DNA of 8,457 nucleotides, from positions 1 through 8,457 of the forward strand of contig JANXNT010000095.1 of assembly GCA_025353985.1 (NCBI GenBank), given 5' to 3'. Below the pieces are notes generated by a model that worked only from the letters and a program-made list of their open reading frames with translations, searched no databases and was not told the origin of the DNA. Made by a program: the position numbers and the translations under genes. This stretch comes from Limnoglobus sp. Lineage in GTDB: Bacteria > Planctomycetota > Planctomycetia > Gemmatales > Gemmataceae. Of this stretch, positions 1 to 7,944 are shown one piece after another (the first letter of the stretch is position 1; each line of letters begins with the position of its first letter).

Positions 1-35
1 GAGAGGGCTACGTAGCCCTCTCGCTCCGCGAGAGG
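1..35. repeat. Perfect palindrome with overlapping second hairpin; possible dispersed intergenic repeat
   Basis: Bases 1-11 (GAGAGGGCTAC) are the exact reverse complement of 12-22, a perfect 22-bp palindrome. The right arm is shared with a second inverted repeat: CCTCTCG at 17-23 pairs with CGAGAGG at 29-35 around a 5-nt loop. The two structures cannot form together. Compact GC-rich elements like this are typical of REP-like intergenic repeats. I infer that this could be one of many copies, but no second copy lies in the window. The element is cut by the window edge, so its true left limit is unknown. Confidence 0.5.
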
Positions 36-53
36 ATAGCAACAAACCAACGC

Positions 54-80
54 AAAAATTGAGAAGTGAACTTCGTCTCA
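54..80 (-). terminator. Intrinsic terminator of the leftward 318-aa gene
   Basis: Read on the minus strand, TGA (80-78) pairs with TCA (62-60), and GAAG (74-71) pairs with CTTC (66-63) around a TTCA loop, with a 3-nt bulge (77-75). An alternative outer pairing is TGAGA with TCTCA. The stem is followed at once by AATTTTTG, giving a run of five T at 58-54. It starts 28 nt after the TAA stop at 110-108 of the only upstream minus-strand gene. Orientation, position and T-run all fit a Rho-independent terminator, though the stem is short and bulged. Confidence 0.5.
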
Positions 81-107
81 TGTAATCAATACAAATCCTT
101 GTGTCGA

Positions 108-1064
108 TTATGCCGCCTCGGAAACGCGGACATCTTGCGAAATGCGACCGCGTAATGCATCGAGCCATGAGCGCACGGCCATTGCGGAAAGTACCTCGTC
201 CACGCGCAGTTCCCCGCTGATGGTGGAGAACCGACGGCGGACGGTCCATTGGCGACGATACGCAGGTTCACCGATCAGCAGTAGGCGTTCGCCATTGATA
301 CTGGGGATCTCAGACGGGCTTTCGTGGCCCCAGAACCACTCTTCACTACCTTGAAATCGCGGCGGCAACGTGCCATCTTCACGCAATGCCGTGGGCCGAT
401 ACAGCTGAAACCGGGCCGTGGCCACATCGGCTTCCGGATCGGTGGGGCAGTCCTTGTAGGCGTCGACGATCCGCGGGTCGGGACGTTCGCCCGCCAGGTA
501 CCCCTTCAACGGCGAACCCGCCACGGCATCGGCCAGAAGCACGTGAAATTGAGCCAGATTCGCGATGCCACCGAACAGAACACGGAACCCCGTGCCGGTA
601 TCAGGGTGCAACACCGTGACGGCCCCATCGTCGACGACCGTGAACAACTCCGCCAGTTCGCGACAGCGACGATGGTCGGCAGCGAGTGCCTGAATGCCAC
701 TTAACAGGCCAGGAATCGTCCGCGCCGCACGGCGTGCATCCGCCGATGCGGCCATGACGGTGAACGCATCGTCGGTGTAGTCGTGGAGCTTCGCCCAAGC
801 GAGCGCCGCATCCGGGTATCGCCGTGCCACCGCGATGCCATTTTCGCCAGGGAAGGGGACAGCCACCTTCGGTTTCGGCTTGCCGAAGAAGAACAACGGC
901 GGCACACCCCAACGGCGGGTGCGTTGGCAGGCATCGCGGAACGTCGTCGCCAGTGGCAGGCAATCTCGCAACCGGCGAAGCAACGGCAACGCCTCGTAGG
1001 CGAGATCGGGAGACGACGGGAAAGACTGCGTCGGGTTGCGAAACGCTAAAATGTCGCGCGGCAT
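108..1064 (-). CDS. Hypothetical protein, 318 aa, no recognised family
   Basis: I do not recognise the family. The start ATG (1064-1062) was chosen over an in-frame ATG 54 bases upstream because GGAGG lies 8 nt before it. The protein has no signal peptide or membrane segment, so it is probably cytoplasmic. The N-terminal third is rich in Arg and Leu, followed by a Pro-rich patch (VPPLFFFGKPKPKVAVPFPG, 54-73). The middle is alpha-helical in look (Ala/Arg/Leu, 76-140). The C-terminal half has beta-like stretches (GTGFRVLFGG, 156-165) and a Trp/Arg-rich end (EEWFWGHE 241-248; RRQWTVRRRFS 270-280). No catalytic motif stands out. CG-rich codon use like its neighbours and a matching terminator downstream support a real gene. 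It is divergent from prkA. It may be a lineage-specific planctomycete protein. Confidence 0.75.
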   Translation of the reverse strand: MPRDILAFRNPTQSFPSSPDLAYEALPLLRRLRDCLPLATTFRDACQRTRRWGVPPLFFFGKPKPKVAVPFPGENGIAVARRYPDAALAWAKLHDYTDDAFTVMAASADARRAARTIPGLLSGIQALAADHRRCRELAELFTVVDDGAVTVLHPDTGTGFRVLFGGIANLAQFHVLLADAVAGSPLKGYLAGERPDPRIVDAYKDCPTDPEADVATARFQLYRPTALREDGTLPPRFQGSEEWFWGHESPSEIPSINGERLLLIGEPAYRRQWTVRRRFSTISGELRVDEVLSAMAVRSWLDALRGRISQDVRVSEAA

Positions 1065-1072
1065 ATCAGGAT

Positions 1073-1077
1073 CCTCC
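1073..1077 (-). promoter_or_regulatory. Ribosome binding site for the 318-aa gene
   Basis: On the minus strand, GGAGG (1077-1073) lies 8 nt before the ATG at 1064-1062. This near-consensus Shine-Dalgarno sequence fixes the start. The upstream in-frame ATG at 1118 has no such site. Confidence 0.7.
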
Positions 1078-1230
1078 ATCCGTGGGGGCACGACATTACC
1101 GCACGAACCGCGTGACACTGCAAGTGGAATTGGCCAGAAAATCCGCAGAACCGAACGGCCAGTTGCGACGAGAGCGGAATTGCAATCTCACCGCCGAAAC
1201 GGTTCGGGATAAAGGTATCGCGACGAATTT

Positions 1231-1260
1231 TTGGAAACGGTCGCGTTGCTGCGGTACAAT
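1231..1260 (+). promoter_or_regulatory. Candidate sigma-70-type promoter for prkA
   Basis: TTGGAA at 1231-1236 (4 of 6 to TTGACA) and TACAAT at 1255-1260 (5 of 6 to TATAAT) are separated by 18 nt. Transcription would start near 1267, leaving a leader of about 140 nt before the prkA ATG. A small inverted repeat (CCGAA 1194-1198, TTCGG 1203-1207) sits 24 nt upstream of the -35 box and could be an operator. The rest of the divergent gap (1065-1407) shows only weak structure, such as CACGC 1313-1317 with GCGTG 1334-1338. I see no convincing promoter for the leftward gene. Confidence 0.4.
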
Positions 1261-1397
1261 GCTGTAGCTCTTTGCGGATATTGCTCTCGATTGACCGAAC
1301 GCAAACTGGCCTCACGCACTCCCTTTCTCGTTCGCGTGTGGGCGGCTTGCGATTGCGACGACAATGAAACGGGCTGCGTTCGACGCGGTCCTCTTAC

Positions 1398-1401
1398 GGA
1401 G
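1398..1401 (+). promoter_or_regulatory. Ribosome binding site deciding the prkA start
   Basis: GGAG lies 6 nt before the ATG at 1408. It supports this ATG over the in-frame TTG 177 bases upstream, which overlaps the candidate -35 box and lacks a binding site. Confidence 0.6.
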
Positions 1402-1407
1402 AAGCAC

Positions 1408-3456
<2,049 letters not shown>

Positions 3457-3483
3457 TCCGTGGGGCCGCATTTGAAATTTGTT

Positions 3484-3606
3484 GTCGGGGTTCGGATGGG
3501 TGGGGGCCTGACCGACCTGAAGGTGTGAACCTGGTCAGGCCGGAAGGTGCAGCCATAAGTGCTGGAGGGTGCGGCTCAGGGCACCCCCATCCTTCCCTTC
3601 CCCGAC
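3484..3606 (+). other. Nested inverted repeats; candidate structured leader RNA between prkA and the PQQ lipoprotein
   Basis: The 222-bp gap is unusually rich in complementary arms. GTCGGGG (3484-3490) pairs with CCCCGAC (3600-3606). Just inside it, GGATGGG (3494-3500) pairs with CCCATCC (3586-3592). Within these, GGCCTGACC (3505-3513) pairs with GGTCAGGCC (3533-3541), and AGGT (3521-3524) with ACCT (3529-3532) caps that stem over a GTGA loop, leaving a 7-nt bulge (3514-3520). A smaller CAGC/GCTG hairpin (3550-3553, 3561-3564) follows. On paper this is a closed multi-branch fold of about 120 nt, sitting directly before a terminator-like hairpin. The pairings are seen; an RNA role is inference. 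I do not recognise a known riboswitch class. A weak TATATT (3426-3431) in the last prkA codons could start a transcript. Confidence 0.35.
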
Positions 3607-3615
3607 AATGTCATT

Positions 3616-3655
3616 CCGGGCGGCGAACCAACCGGTTCGCCGCTCGGTTTCGTTT
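3616..3655 (+). terminator. Strong terminator-like hairpin with T-rich tail before the PQQ lipoprotein
   Basis: GCGGCGAACC (3620-3629) pairs perfectly with GGTTCGCCGC (3634-3643) around an AACC loop. Four more pairs, one of them G-U, extend the stem to 3616-3629/3634-3647. The tail is TTTCGTTTT (3648-3656). Stem length, GC content and tail fit Rho-independent termination. It lies 160 nt past the prkA stop but ends only about 25-31 nt before the ATG at 3679, leaving almost no room for a separate downstream promoter. It could end the prkA transcript or act as an attenuator for the lipoprotein gene. Confidence 0.6.
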
Positions 3656-3678
3656 TGCCTACCATTTCGGGTCATCCC

Positions 3679-5004
3679 ATGCGAATTATGCTCATTCTGT
3701 GTGCGAGTCTCCTCTTCGGTTGCTCGAAGGCGGCCGATGTCAAACCGGTTGCGCCGGGCCGCGAAGGGTCCGACTGGCCGAAGTTCCTCGGGCCGACCGG
3801 CGACAATGTCTCCACCGAGAAAAACATCCGTACGGCGTGGCCACGCGAAGGGTTGCCGAAGGTTTGGGAGTGCAAACTCGGTCGCGGTTACGCGCCGCCG
3901 GCGGTGGCCGATGGCAAGCTGTACCACTTCGATGCGTTTGAAACGACCGCACGCCTCAGGTGTCGAAACGCGCTCAACGGCGAGTTGGTCTGGAACTACG
4001 ATTACGAGTTCAAGTACGAAGACCTTTACGGCTACGACGACGGCCCGCGCTGTGGCCCCGTCGTCGATGGCGACCGCATCTACACCTACGGCGTCGAAGG
4101 CTTATTGAACTGTATCAGCAATGCGGGCAAGCTCGTTTGGAGTTTCGACACGCGGGCCGAGTATCACTTCCATCAGAATTTCTTCGGCGTCGGTAGTTCA
4201 CCATTTATCGAAGGCGATTCGATCATCGTGGCCGTCGGTGGCAGTCCGAAAGGGCCACGACCGAGCGATTTGCGCGATGCCAAACCGAATGGCACCGGCA
4301 TCGTCGCGATCGACAAAAAGACGGGCAAAGTCCGCTATGCCGCACTCGACGACCTCGCGAGCTACAGCAGTCCCGTCGTCGTGACGCTGCACGGCCAGCG
4401 GGTCGGGTTGTACTTCGCGCGTGCGGGCCTCGTCGGCTTCGACCCGGCCACGGGCAAACAGCACTTTCGCTATCCGTGGCGTTCGAAAGACCTCGAAAGC
4501 GTCAACGCCTCGAACCCGATGGTCGTCGGCGACACGATCGTCATCAGCGAGAGTTATCGCGTCGGCACCGCTTGTTTGAAAGTGAAAGCCGACCTTTCCG
4601 GCGTGACCGAAGTCTGGACCGATGCTGGCAAAGACCGCGAAGTCCGGGCGCTGGCGACCCACTGGAACACGCCAATCCACGATGGCGGGTACTTCTACGC
4701 ATCCGATGGGCGACACGATTCCGATGGCGATTTGCGCTGCATCGAACTCGCGACGGGCAACCGCATGTGGCGCGAGAAACGCACCACGCGCTGCTCATTA
4801 ATCAAAGTCGATGGGCATATGCTCAGCCTCGGCGAAAACGGCGATTTGCGGTTGTTCAAAATCGATGCCAAGAAGTTCGACGAAGTCGCGAAGTGGGAAT
4901 CACCCGATCTCGCCAGCCCCTGTTGGGCACCGCCCGTCCTCAGCCACGGCTTGCTCTACGTCCGCGGAAAAGGCAAACTCGTCTGTTACGATCTCGCAAA
5001 GTGA
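3679..5004 (+). CDS. PQQ-type beta-propeller repeat lipoprotein, 441 aa
   Basis: The protein is probably exported and lipid-anchored. The first 15 residues are a short signal peptide ending in LLFGC, with the likely lipidated Cys at 15; Phe at -2 is slightly unusual. The mature part opens with DWPKFLGPTGDNVS (32-45), an entry motif I associate with planctomycete secreted PQQ-like propellers. Repeat blades follow: ALNGELVWNYDY (98-109), AGKLVWSFDT (149-158), AIDKKTGKVRY (210-220), GFDPATGKQHFRY (253-265) and IELATGNRMWREK (355-367). These match the pattern D-x-x-TG-x-x-x-W/Y. Nine Cys occur after the lipid Cys, with no CxxCH heme motif. The family resembles BamB but is usually of unknown function; real PQQ binding is not shown. 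The ATG at 3679 was chosen because it gives the signal peptide, although its ribosome site is weak; a 40-residue upstream extension would bury it. It follows prkA after a terminator-like hairpin, so it is probably not simply in that operon. Confidence 0.88.
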   Translation: MRIMLILCASLLFGCSKAADVKPVAPGREGSDWPKFLGPTGDNVSTEKNIRTAWPREGLPKVWECKLGRGYAPPAVADGKLYHFDAFETTARLRCRNALNGELVWNYDYEFKYEDLYGYDDGPRCGPVVDGDRIYTYGVEGLLNCISNAGKLVWSFDTRAEYHFHQNFFGVGSSPFIEGDSIIVAVGGSPKGPRPSDLRDAKPNGTGIVAIDKKTGKVRYAALDDLASYSSPVVVTLHGQRVGLYFARAGLVGFDPATGKQHFRYPWRSKDLESVNASNPMVVGDTIVISESYRVGTACLKVKADLSGVTEVWTDAGKDREVRALATHWNTPIHDGGYFYASDGRHDSDGDLRCIELATGNRMWREKRTTRCSLIKVDGHMLSLGENGDLRLFKIDAKKFDEVAKWESPDLASPCWAPPVLSHGLLYVRGKGKLVCYDLAK

Positions 5005-5027
5005 CAAAGATCAACCTGTTTCGAAGA

Positions 5028-5082
5028 CCGGTGAACACTTTCGCGCAATCACCGGCGGACTCACGTCGCGCCGTTCGCCGGT
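5028..5082 (+). other. Two mutually exclusive hairpins downstream of the lipoprotein gene
   Basis: CCGGTGA (5028-5034) pairs with TCACCGG (5049-5055). ACCGGCGGAC (5051-5060) pairs with GTTCGCCGGT (5073-5082), with one G-U. The shared bases 5051-5055 mean only one stem can form. Neither is followed by a T-run, so intrinsic termination is doubtful. The position, 24 nt after the lipoprotein stop, suggests a 3'-end structure or transcript stabiliser. Confidence 0.35.
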
Positions 5083-5095
5083 CGGCGATTCGGAT

Positions 5096-5125
5096 CGTGC
5101 GAATTTCGGGCACGAAGACTATAAT
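5096..5125 (+). promoter_or_regulatory. Candidate uvrB promoter with perfect TATAAT box
   Basis: TATAAT at 5120-5125 matches the -10 consensus exactly and lies 43 nt before the uvrB ATG. No good -35 hexamer lies 16-18 nt upstream. Instead that zone holds an inverted repeat (CGTGC 5096-5100, GCACG 5110-5114). A promoter that depends on an activator, or is controlled by a repressor, would fit. I do not see a recognisable E. coli-type (CTG-N10-CAG) or Bacillus-type (GAAC-N4-GTTC) LexA box. Confidence 0.45.
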
Positions 5126-5168
5126 CATTGATGCTGCGAATGCATTCCCGAACGATCGAGACGACCAA

Positions 5169-7205
5169 ATGGCGCTTCTGTTTCAACTCGTGAGTCCGTA
5201 CCAACCGGCGGGCGATCAACCGCGGGCTATCGAGCAACTGATTGCTGGCTTCCGTGGCGGGAAGAAGATCCAGGTTCTGCTCGGCGCGACCGGCACCGGC
5301 AAGACGTTCACCGCGTCGAACGTGATCGTGGCGATGAACAAACCGACGCTCGTTCTCGCGCACAACAAGACACTCGCGGCCCAGCTTTACAAGGAGTTCA
5401 AGGCGTTCTTCCCGCACAATGCCGTGAACTACTTCGTCAGCTATTACGACTACTACCAGCCCGAAGCGTACATCCCGCAGCGGGACATTTACATCGAAAA
5501 AGACTCGAGCATCAACGAGAACATCGACCGCCTACGGCTGGCGGCCACGGCGGCGCTCGTTAGCCGCGAGGACGTGATTATCGTCGCGTCGGTGTCGTGC
5601 ATTTACGGCCTCGGCTCGCCGAGCGACTACAAGCGGATGATGGTTCACATCCAAAAAGGCGAGACGCTCGACCGCGATCAACTGCTGTTGAAGCTCGTCG
5701 ATATTCAGTACAAACGCAACGATATCGCCTTCGAACGCGGTAAGTTCCGCGTGCGTGGTGATACGATCGAGATCTGGCCCGCATCGGAGGAATCGGGGTT
5801 CCGCGTCGAGCTTTTCGGCGATACGGTCGATGGCTTGTCGGTGGTTCACACCGTGACGGGCGAGGTGCTACAGCCACTCGAAGAGTTGTACATTTACCCC
5901 GCGAAGCACTTCGTTACGCCCGATGACCGCACCCGCGGCGCGGTGAAAGGCATCGAAGACGAACTCGCGGCTCGGCTCGAACAGTTCAAAACCGAAGGCA
6001 AGTTACTCGAAGCCCAACGGCTCAAGGAACGCTGCCGATTCGACCTCGATATGCTGCGCGAAGTCGGGTACTGCTCGGGGATCGAGAACTACGCACGCTG
6101 GTTCAGCGGGCGCAACCCCGGCGAGCCGCCGTACACGCTATTCGACTTCTTTCCCGACGATTTCACGCTGATCGTCGACGAATCGCACGTGTCGTTGCCG
6201 CAAGTCCGCGGCATGTTCCACGGCGACGCGGCCCGCAAAACGACGCTCGTGGAACACGGCTTCCGCCTGCCTAGCGCGATGGACAATCGCCCGCTGAAAT
6301 TCGACGAATTCGAGAAGAAGCTTAGTACCTGCCTCTGTCTGTCCGCCACGCCGGGGCCGTACGAACTCGAACGCACCGGTGGCGAAGTCGTCGAGCAGTT
6401 CATCCGCCCCACGGGCCTCGTCGATCCGATTGTCCACATCAAGCCCGCGAAGGGGCAAGTGAAGGATTTGGAGAAAGAAATCCGCATCCGTGCCGAGCGA
6501 CAAGAACGCACGCTGGTGACGGTGCTAACGAAGCGCACCGCCGAAGACCTGACGAACTACTACCGCGAAGCGGGGCTACGCTGTAAGTGGTTGCACAGCG
6601 AACTCGACACGATCGAGCGGGTTACGATCTTACGCGAATTACGGCAAGGCGCGTTCGATGTCCTCGTCGGCGTGAACCTGTTACGCGAAGGGCTGGACCT
6701 TCCCGAAGTGTCGCTCGTAGCGATCTTGGATGCAGACAAGGAAGGCTTCTTGCGGTCGGACAAATCGCTGATTCAAACGATGGGCCGTGCGGCACGGAAC
6801 GTGAATGCCGAGGTGATCCTTTACGCGGACAAGATGACGCAATCGATGCAGCGGGCGCTCGACGAAACGAACCGCCGCCGCGAACTGCAAACGGCGTACA
6901 ACATCGAGCACAACATCACGCCGGTCACGGTGCAATCGGCAATTTCGAGCGGAATCGAAGAGGAAGCCGAGGCGCACAAACTCGCACAAGAAGTCGCAGG
7001 CGTTCAAGAAGCCGAGTCGGCGACGGCGGAGTACCTCGAAGAATTGCAGAAGGAAATGTTGCTCTCGGCGGAGAATCTGGACTTCGAGCGTGCCGCGCAG
7101 TTGCGCGATAAAATCGCGAAGCTGAAAGGCGAAACGGTCGCCTCGACGCAAACGAAACCGAAGCGCAAAGGGCGAAACTTCAAGAGCAAACGCCCCGCCG
7201 GGTGA
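5169..7205 (+). CDS. uvrB: UvrABC excinuclease subunit B, 678 aa
   Basis: UvrB is the damage-verifying helicase-like subunit of bacterial nucleotide excision repair. It is loaded by UvrA and then recruits UvrC for incision. The protein is complete: Walker A GATGTGKT (39-46), the beta-hairpin region YYDYYQPEAYIP (92-103), SVSCIYGLG (141-149), the DESH Walker B (337-340), LSATPG (391-396), LLREGLDLPEV (504-514) and the helicase VI motif QTMGRAARN (536-544). A C-terminal UVR domain (622-653) is the UvrC contact, and a Lys/Arg-rich tail (663-678) follows. The ATG at 5169 begins the family's normal N-terminus (F-x-L-x-SPYQPAGDQP). The frame is open a further 231 codons upstream, but that stretch overlaps the lipoprotein gene out of frame and is not UvrB-like. 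The ribosome site is weak (GAG at 5158-5160). Length matches the family. No uvrA or uvrC lies nearby, which is normal. Confidence 0.98.
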   Translation: MALLFQLVSPYQPAGDQPRAIEQLIAGFRGGKKIQVLLGATGTGKTFTASNVIVAMNKPTLVLAHNKTLAAQLYKEFKAFFPHNAVNYFVSYYDYYQPEAYIPQRDIYIEKDSSINENIDRLRLAATAALVSREDVIIVASVSCIYGLGSPSDYKRMMVHIQKGETLDRDQLLLKLVDIQYKRNDIAFERGKFRVRGDTIEIWPASEESGFRVELFGDTVDGLSVVHTVTGEVLQPLEELYIYPAKHFVTPDDRTRGAVKGIEDELAARLEQFKTEGKLLEAQRLKERCRFDLDMLREVGYCSGIENYARWFSGRNPGEPPYTLFDFFPDDFTLIVDESHVSLPQVRGMFHGDAARKTTLVEHGFRLPSAMDNRPLKFDEFEKKLSTCLCLSATPGPYELERTGGEVVEQFIRPTGLVDPIVHIKPAKGQVKDLEKEIRIRAERQERTLVTVLTKRTAEDLTNYYREAGLRCKWLHSELDTIERVTILRELRQGAFDVLVGVNLLREGLDLPEVSLVAILDADKEGFLRSDKSLIQTMGRAARNVNAEVILYADKMTQSMQRALDETNRRRELQTAYNIEHNITPVTVQSAISSGIEEEAEAHKLAQEVAGVQEAESATAEYLEELQKEMLLSAENLDFERAAQLRDKIAKLKGETVASTQTKPKRKGRNFKSKRPAG

Positions 7206-7233
7206 GCGTCGTTGTCATAATTGCCGGTGGGCG

Positions 7234-7257
7234 GGAACTATGTTGTAACGAGGGCGC
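7234..7257 (+). promoter_or_regulatory. Possible ECF-type promoter for the sigma factor gene
   Basis: GGAAC (7234-7238) is the usual -35 core of many ECF sigma factors, and CGC follows after 16 nt (7255-7257) where CGT is expected. ECF genes often control themselves, so the location suits. A downstream transcript would have a very short leader before the GTG at 7278. The match is weak and could be chance. Confidence 0.2.
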
Positions 7258-7277
7258 AAACCGCAAAGGCTACGCAT

Positions 7278-7793
7278 GTGAATCGTCAATTGTTGCAAAA
7301 CGTGCTCGGTTACGTCGAGTCGCTGACGCAGGATCGTGCGGAACAGCCCGACTCGGCGTTGCTGGCGCAATACCTGAATTCGCACGATAATCAGGCGTTT
7401 GCCACGCTGATTCGCCGTCATGGGCCGATGGTTTGGGGCCTGTGTCGCAAACTGTCGAGTACCGATGCGGATGCTGAAGATGCGTTTCAGGCGACGTTCC
7501 TCGCACTCGTTCGGGGTGCGCGGCAGTTGCGCGAAGGCGACCGATTACCCGCGTGGCTGCACGGCGTCGCGTACCGGATTTCGATGAAAGTACGGCGTTC
7601 GGCGGCCCGTCGGCGACACCACGAAACGACGGCGGCCCCAGCGGAAGCGGTGATGCCGACGTCCGAATCGTCATGGGGCGATCTGCTTGCGGCGGTCCAC
7701 GAGGAAGTGCAACGCCTGCCGAATACGCTCAAAACCGCGTTCGTGTTGTGCGAACTCGAAGGCGTCCGGCAACACGATGCCGCGAATCAACTC
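7278..7793 (+). pseudogene. ECF RNA polymerase sigma factor, truncated in sigma region 4
   Basis: ECF sigma factors direct RNA polymerase to specific promoters through sigma-2 (-10) and sigma-4 (-35). From a GTG at 7278 (AAAGG 8 nt upstream) the protein has a complete sigma-2: LLAQYLNSHDNQAFATLIRR (28-47), HGPMVWGLCRKL (48-59), DAEDAFQATFLAL (65-77) and WLHGVAYR (93-100), followed by a basic linker. Sigma-4 starts normally (HEEVQRLPNTLKTAFVLCEL 141-160, EGVRQHDAANQL 161-172) but stops where the recognition helix should follow; the usual G-T-V-x-x-R-L-x-R-A-R is absent. Beyond about 7794 the frame reads antisense Uma2 sequence and ends at TAG 7911-7913, giving a 211-aa hybrid. A TTG at 7221 is an alternative but poorer start. 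This type of sigma is highly multiplied in Gemmata-like planctomycetes and often carries C-terminal extensions, now lost here. Because the -35 reading helix is missing, it is probably non-functional. Confidence 0.85.
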
Positions 7794-7796
7794 GAC
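7779..7796. other. Rearrangement joint between sigma factor and Uma2 fragments
   Basis: These bases read as A-A-N-Q-L-D on the plus strand, consistent with sigma-4 up to the L, and as V-E-L-I-R-G on the minus strand, the conserved Uma2 turn. Family resemblance switches here, so the exact break cannot be placed more finely. Dual compatibility suggests joining at shared sequence. Both parent genes lose their 3' parts at the same point. Confidence 0.6.
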
Positions 7797-7898
7797 GTTT
7801 TTCCGAAACACGCCCAGCTCCGTGAAGCGCTCATAGTCCTTCACAGACCAACGCATGACGCGCTCGCGGGCTTCCGGCAGATCAAGAATCGTGGCCAT
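7779..7898 (-). pseudogene. Uma2-family (DUF820) protein, N-terminal fragment of about 40 codons
   Basis: On the minus strand, the ATG at 7898-7896 opens a reading frame with a typical Uma2 N-terminus: RWSVKDYERFTELGVF (16-31), then KNVELIRG (33-40). Intact Uma2 proteins (PD-(D/E)XK nuclease-like fold, function unsettled, many paralogues in planctomycetes and cyanobacteria) run about 180-200 aa and continue after E-L-I-x-G with a Met-Ser-Pro segment. Here the frame continues into antisense sigma-factor sequence to about 7671, so all the catalytic region is missing. No good ribosome site precedes the ATG. It lies 46 nt after the stop of the DUF1080-like gene on the same strand, its probable original neighbour. 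The family call rests on recognition of about 25 residues. Confidence 0.7.
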
Positions 7899-7944
7899 GA
7901 GAAAAGAGAATAGCAGTAAGTTGAGGACTTGTCAGCGATAAAGG

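Noticed and set aside
1232..1250. Possible sigma-54 promoter (TGGAAA...TTGCT) before prkA
   Set aside because: The GG and GC dinucleotides are 13 nt apart instead of the required 10, and the -24 element is poor.
1231..1407. 59-residue N-terminal extension of PrkA from a TTG
   Set aside because: It lacks a ribosome site and overlaps the likely promoter. The ATG at 1408 has GGAG at proper spacing, and PrkA-like sequence starts there.
3559..3678. 40-residue upstream extension of the lipoprotein
   Set aside because: It would read through the terminator-like hairpin and bury the signal peptide and lipobox.
3525..3941. 138-codon plus-strand frame overlapping the lipoprotein start
   Set aside because: Out of frame with a well-supported gene, no homology-like motifs, and Arg/Gly-rich shadow composition.
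4476..5168. 231-codon in-frame extension upstream of uvrB
   Set aside because: It overlaps the PQQ lipoprotein in another frame and is Arg-rich nonsense. UvrB's normal N-terminus begins at the ATG at 5169.
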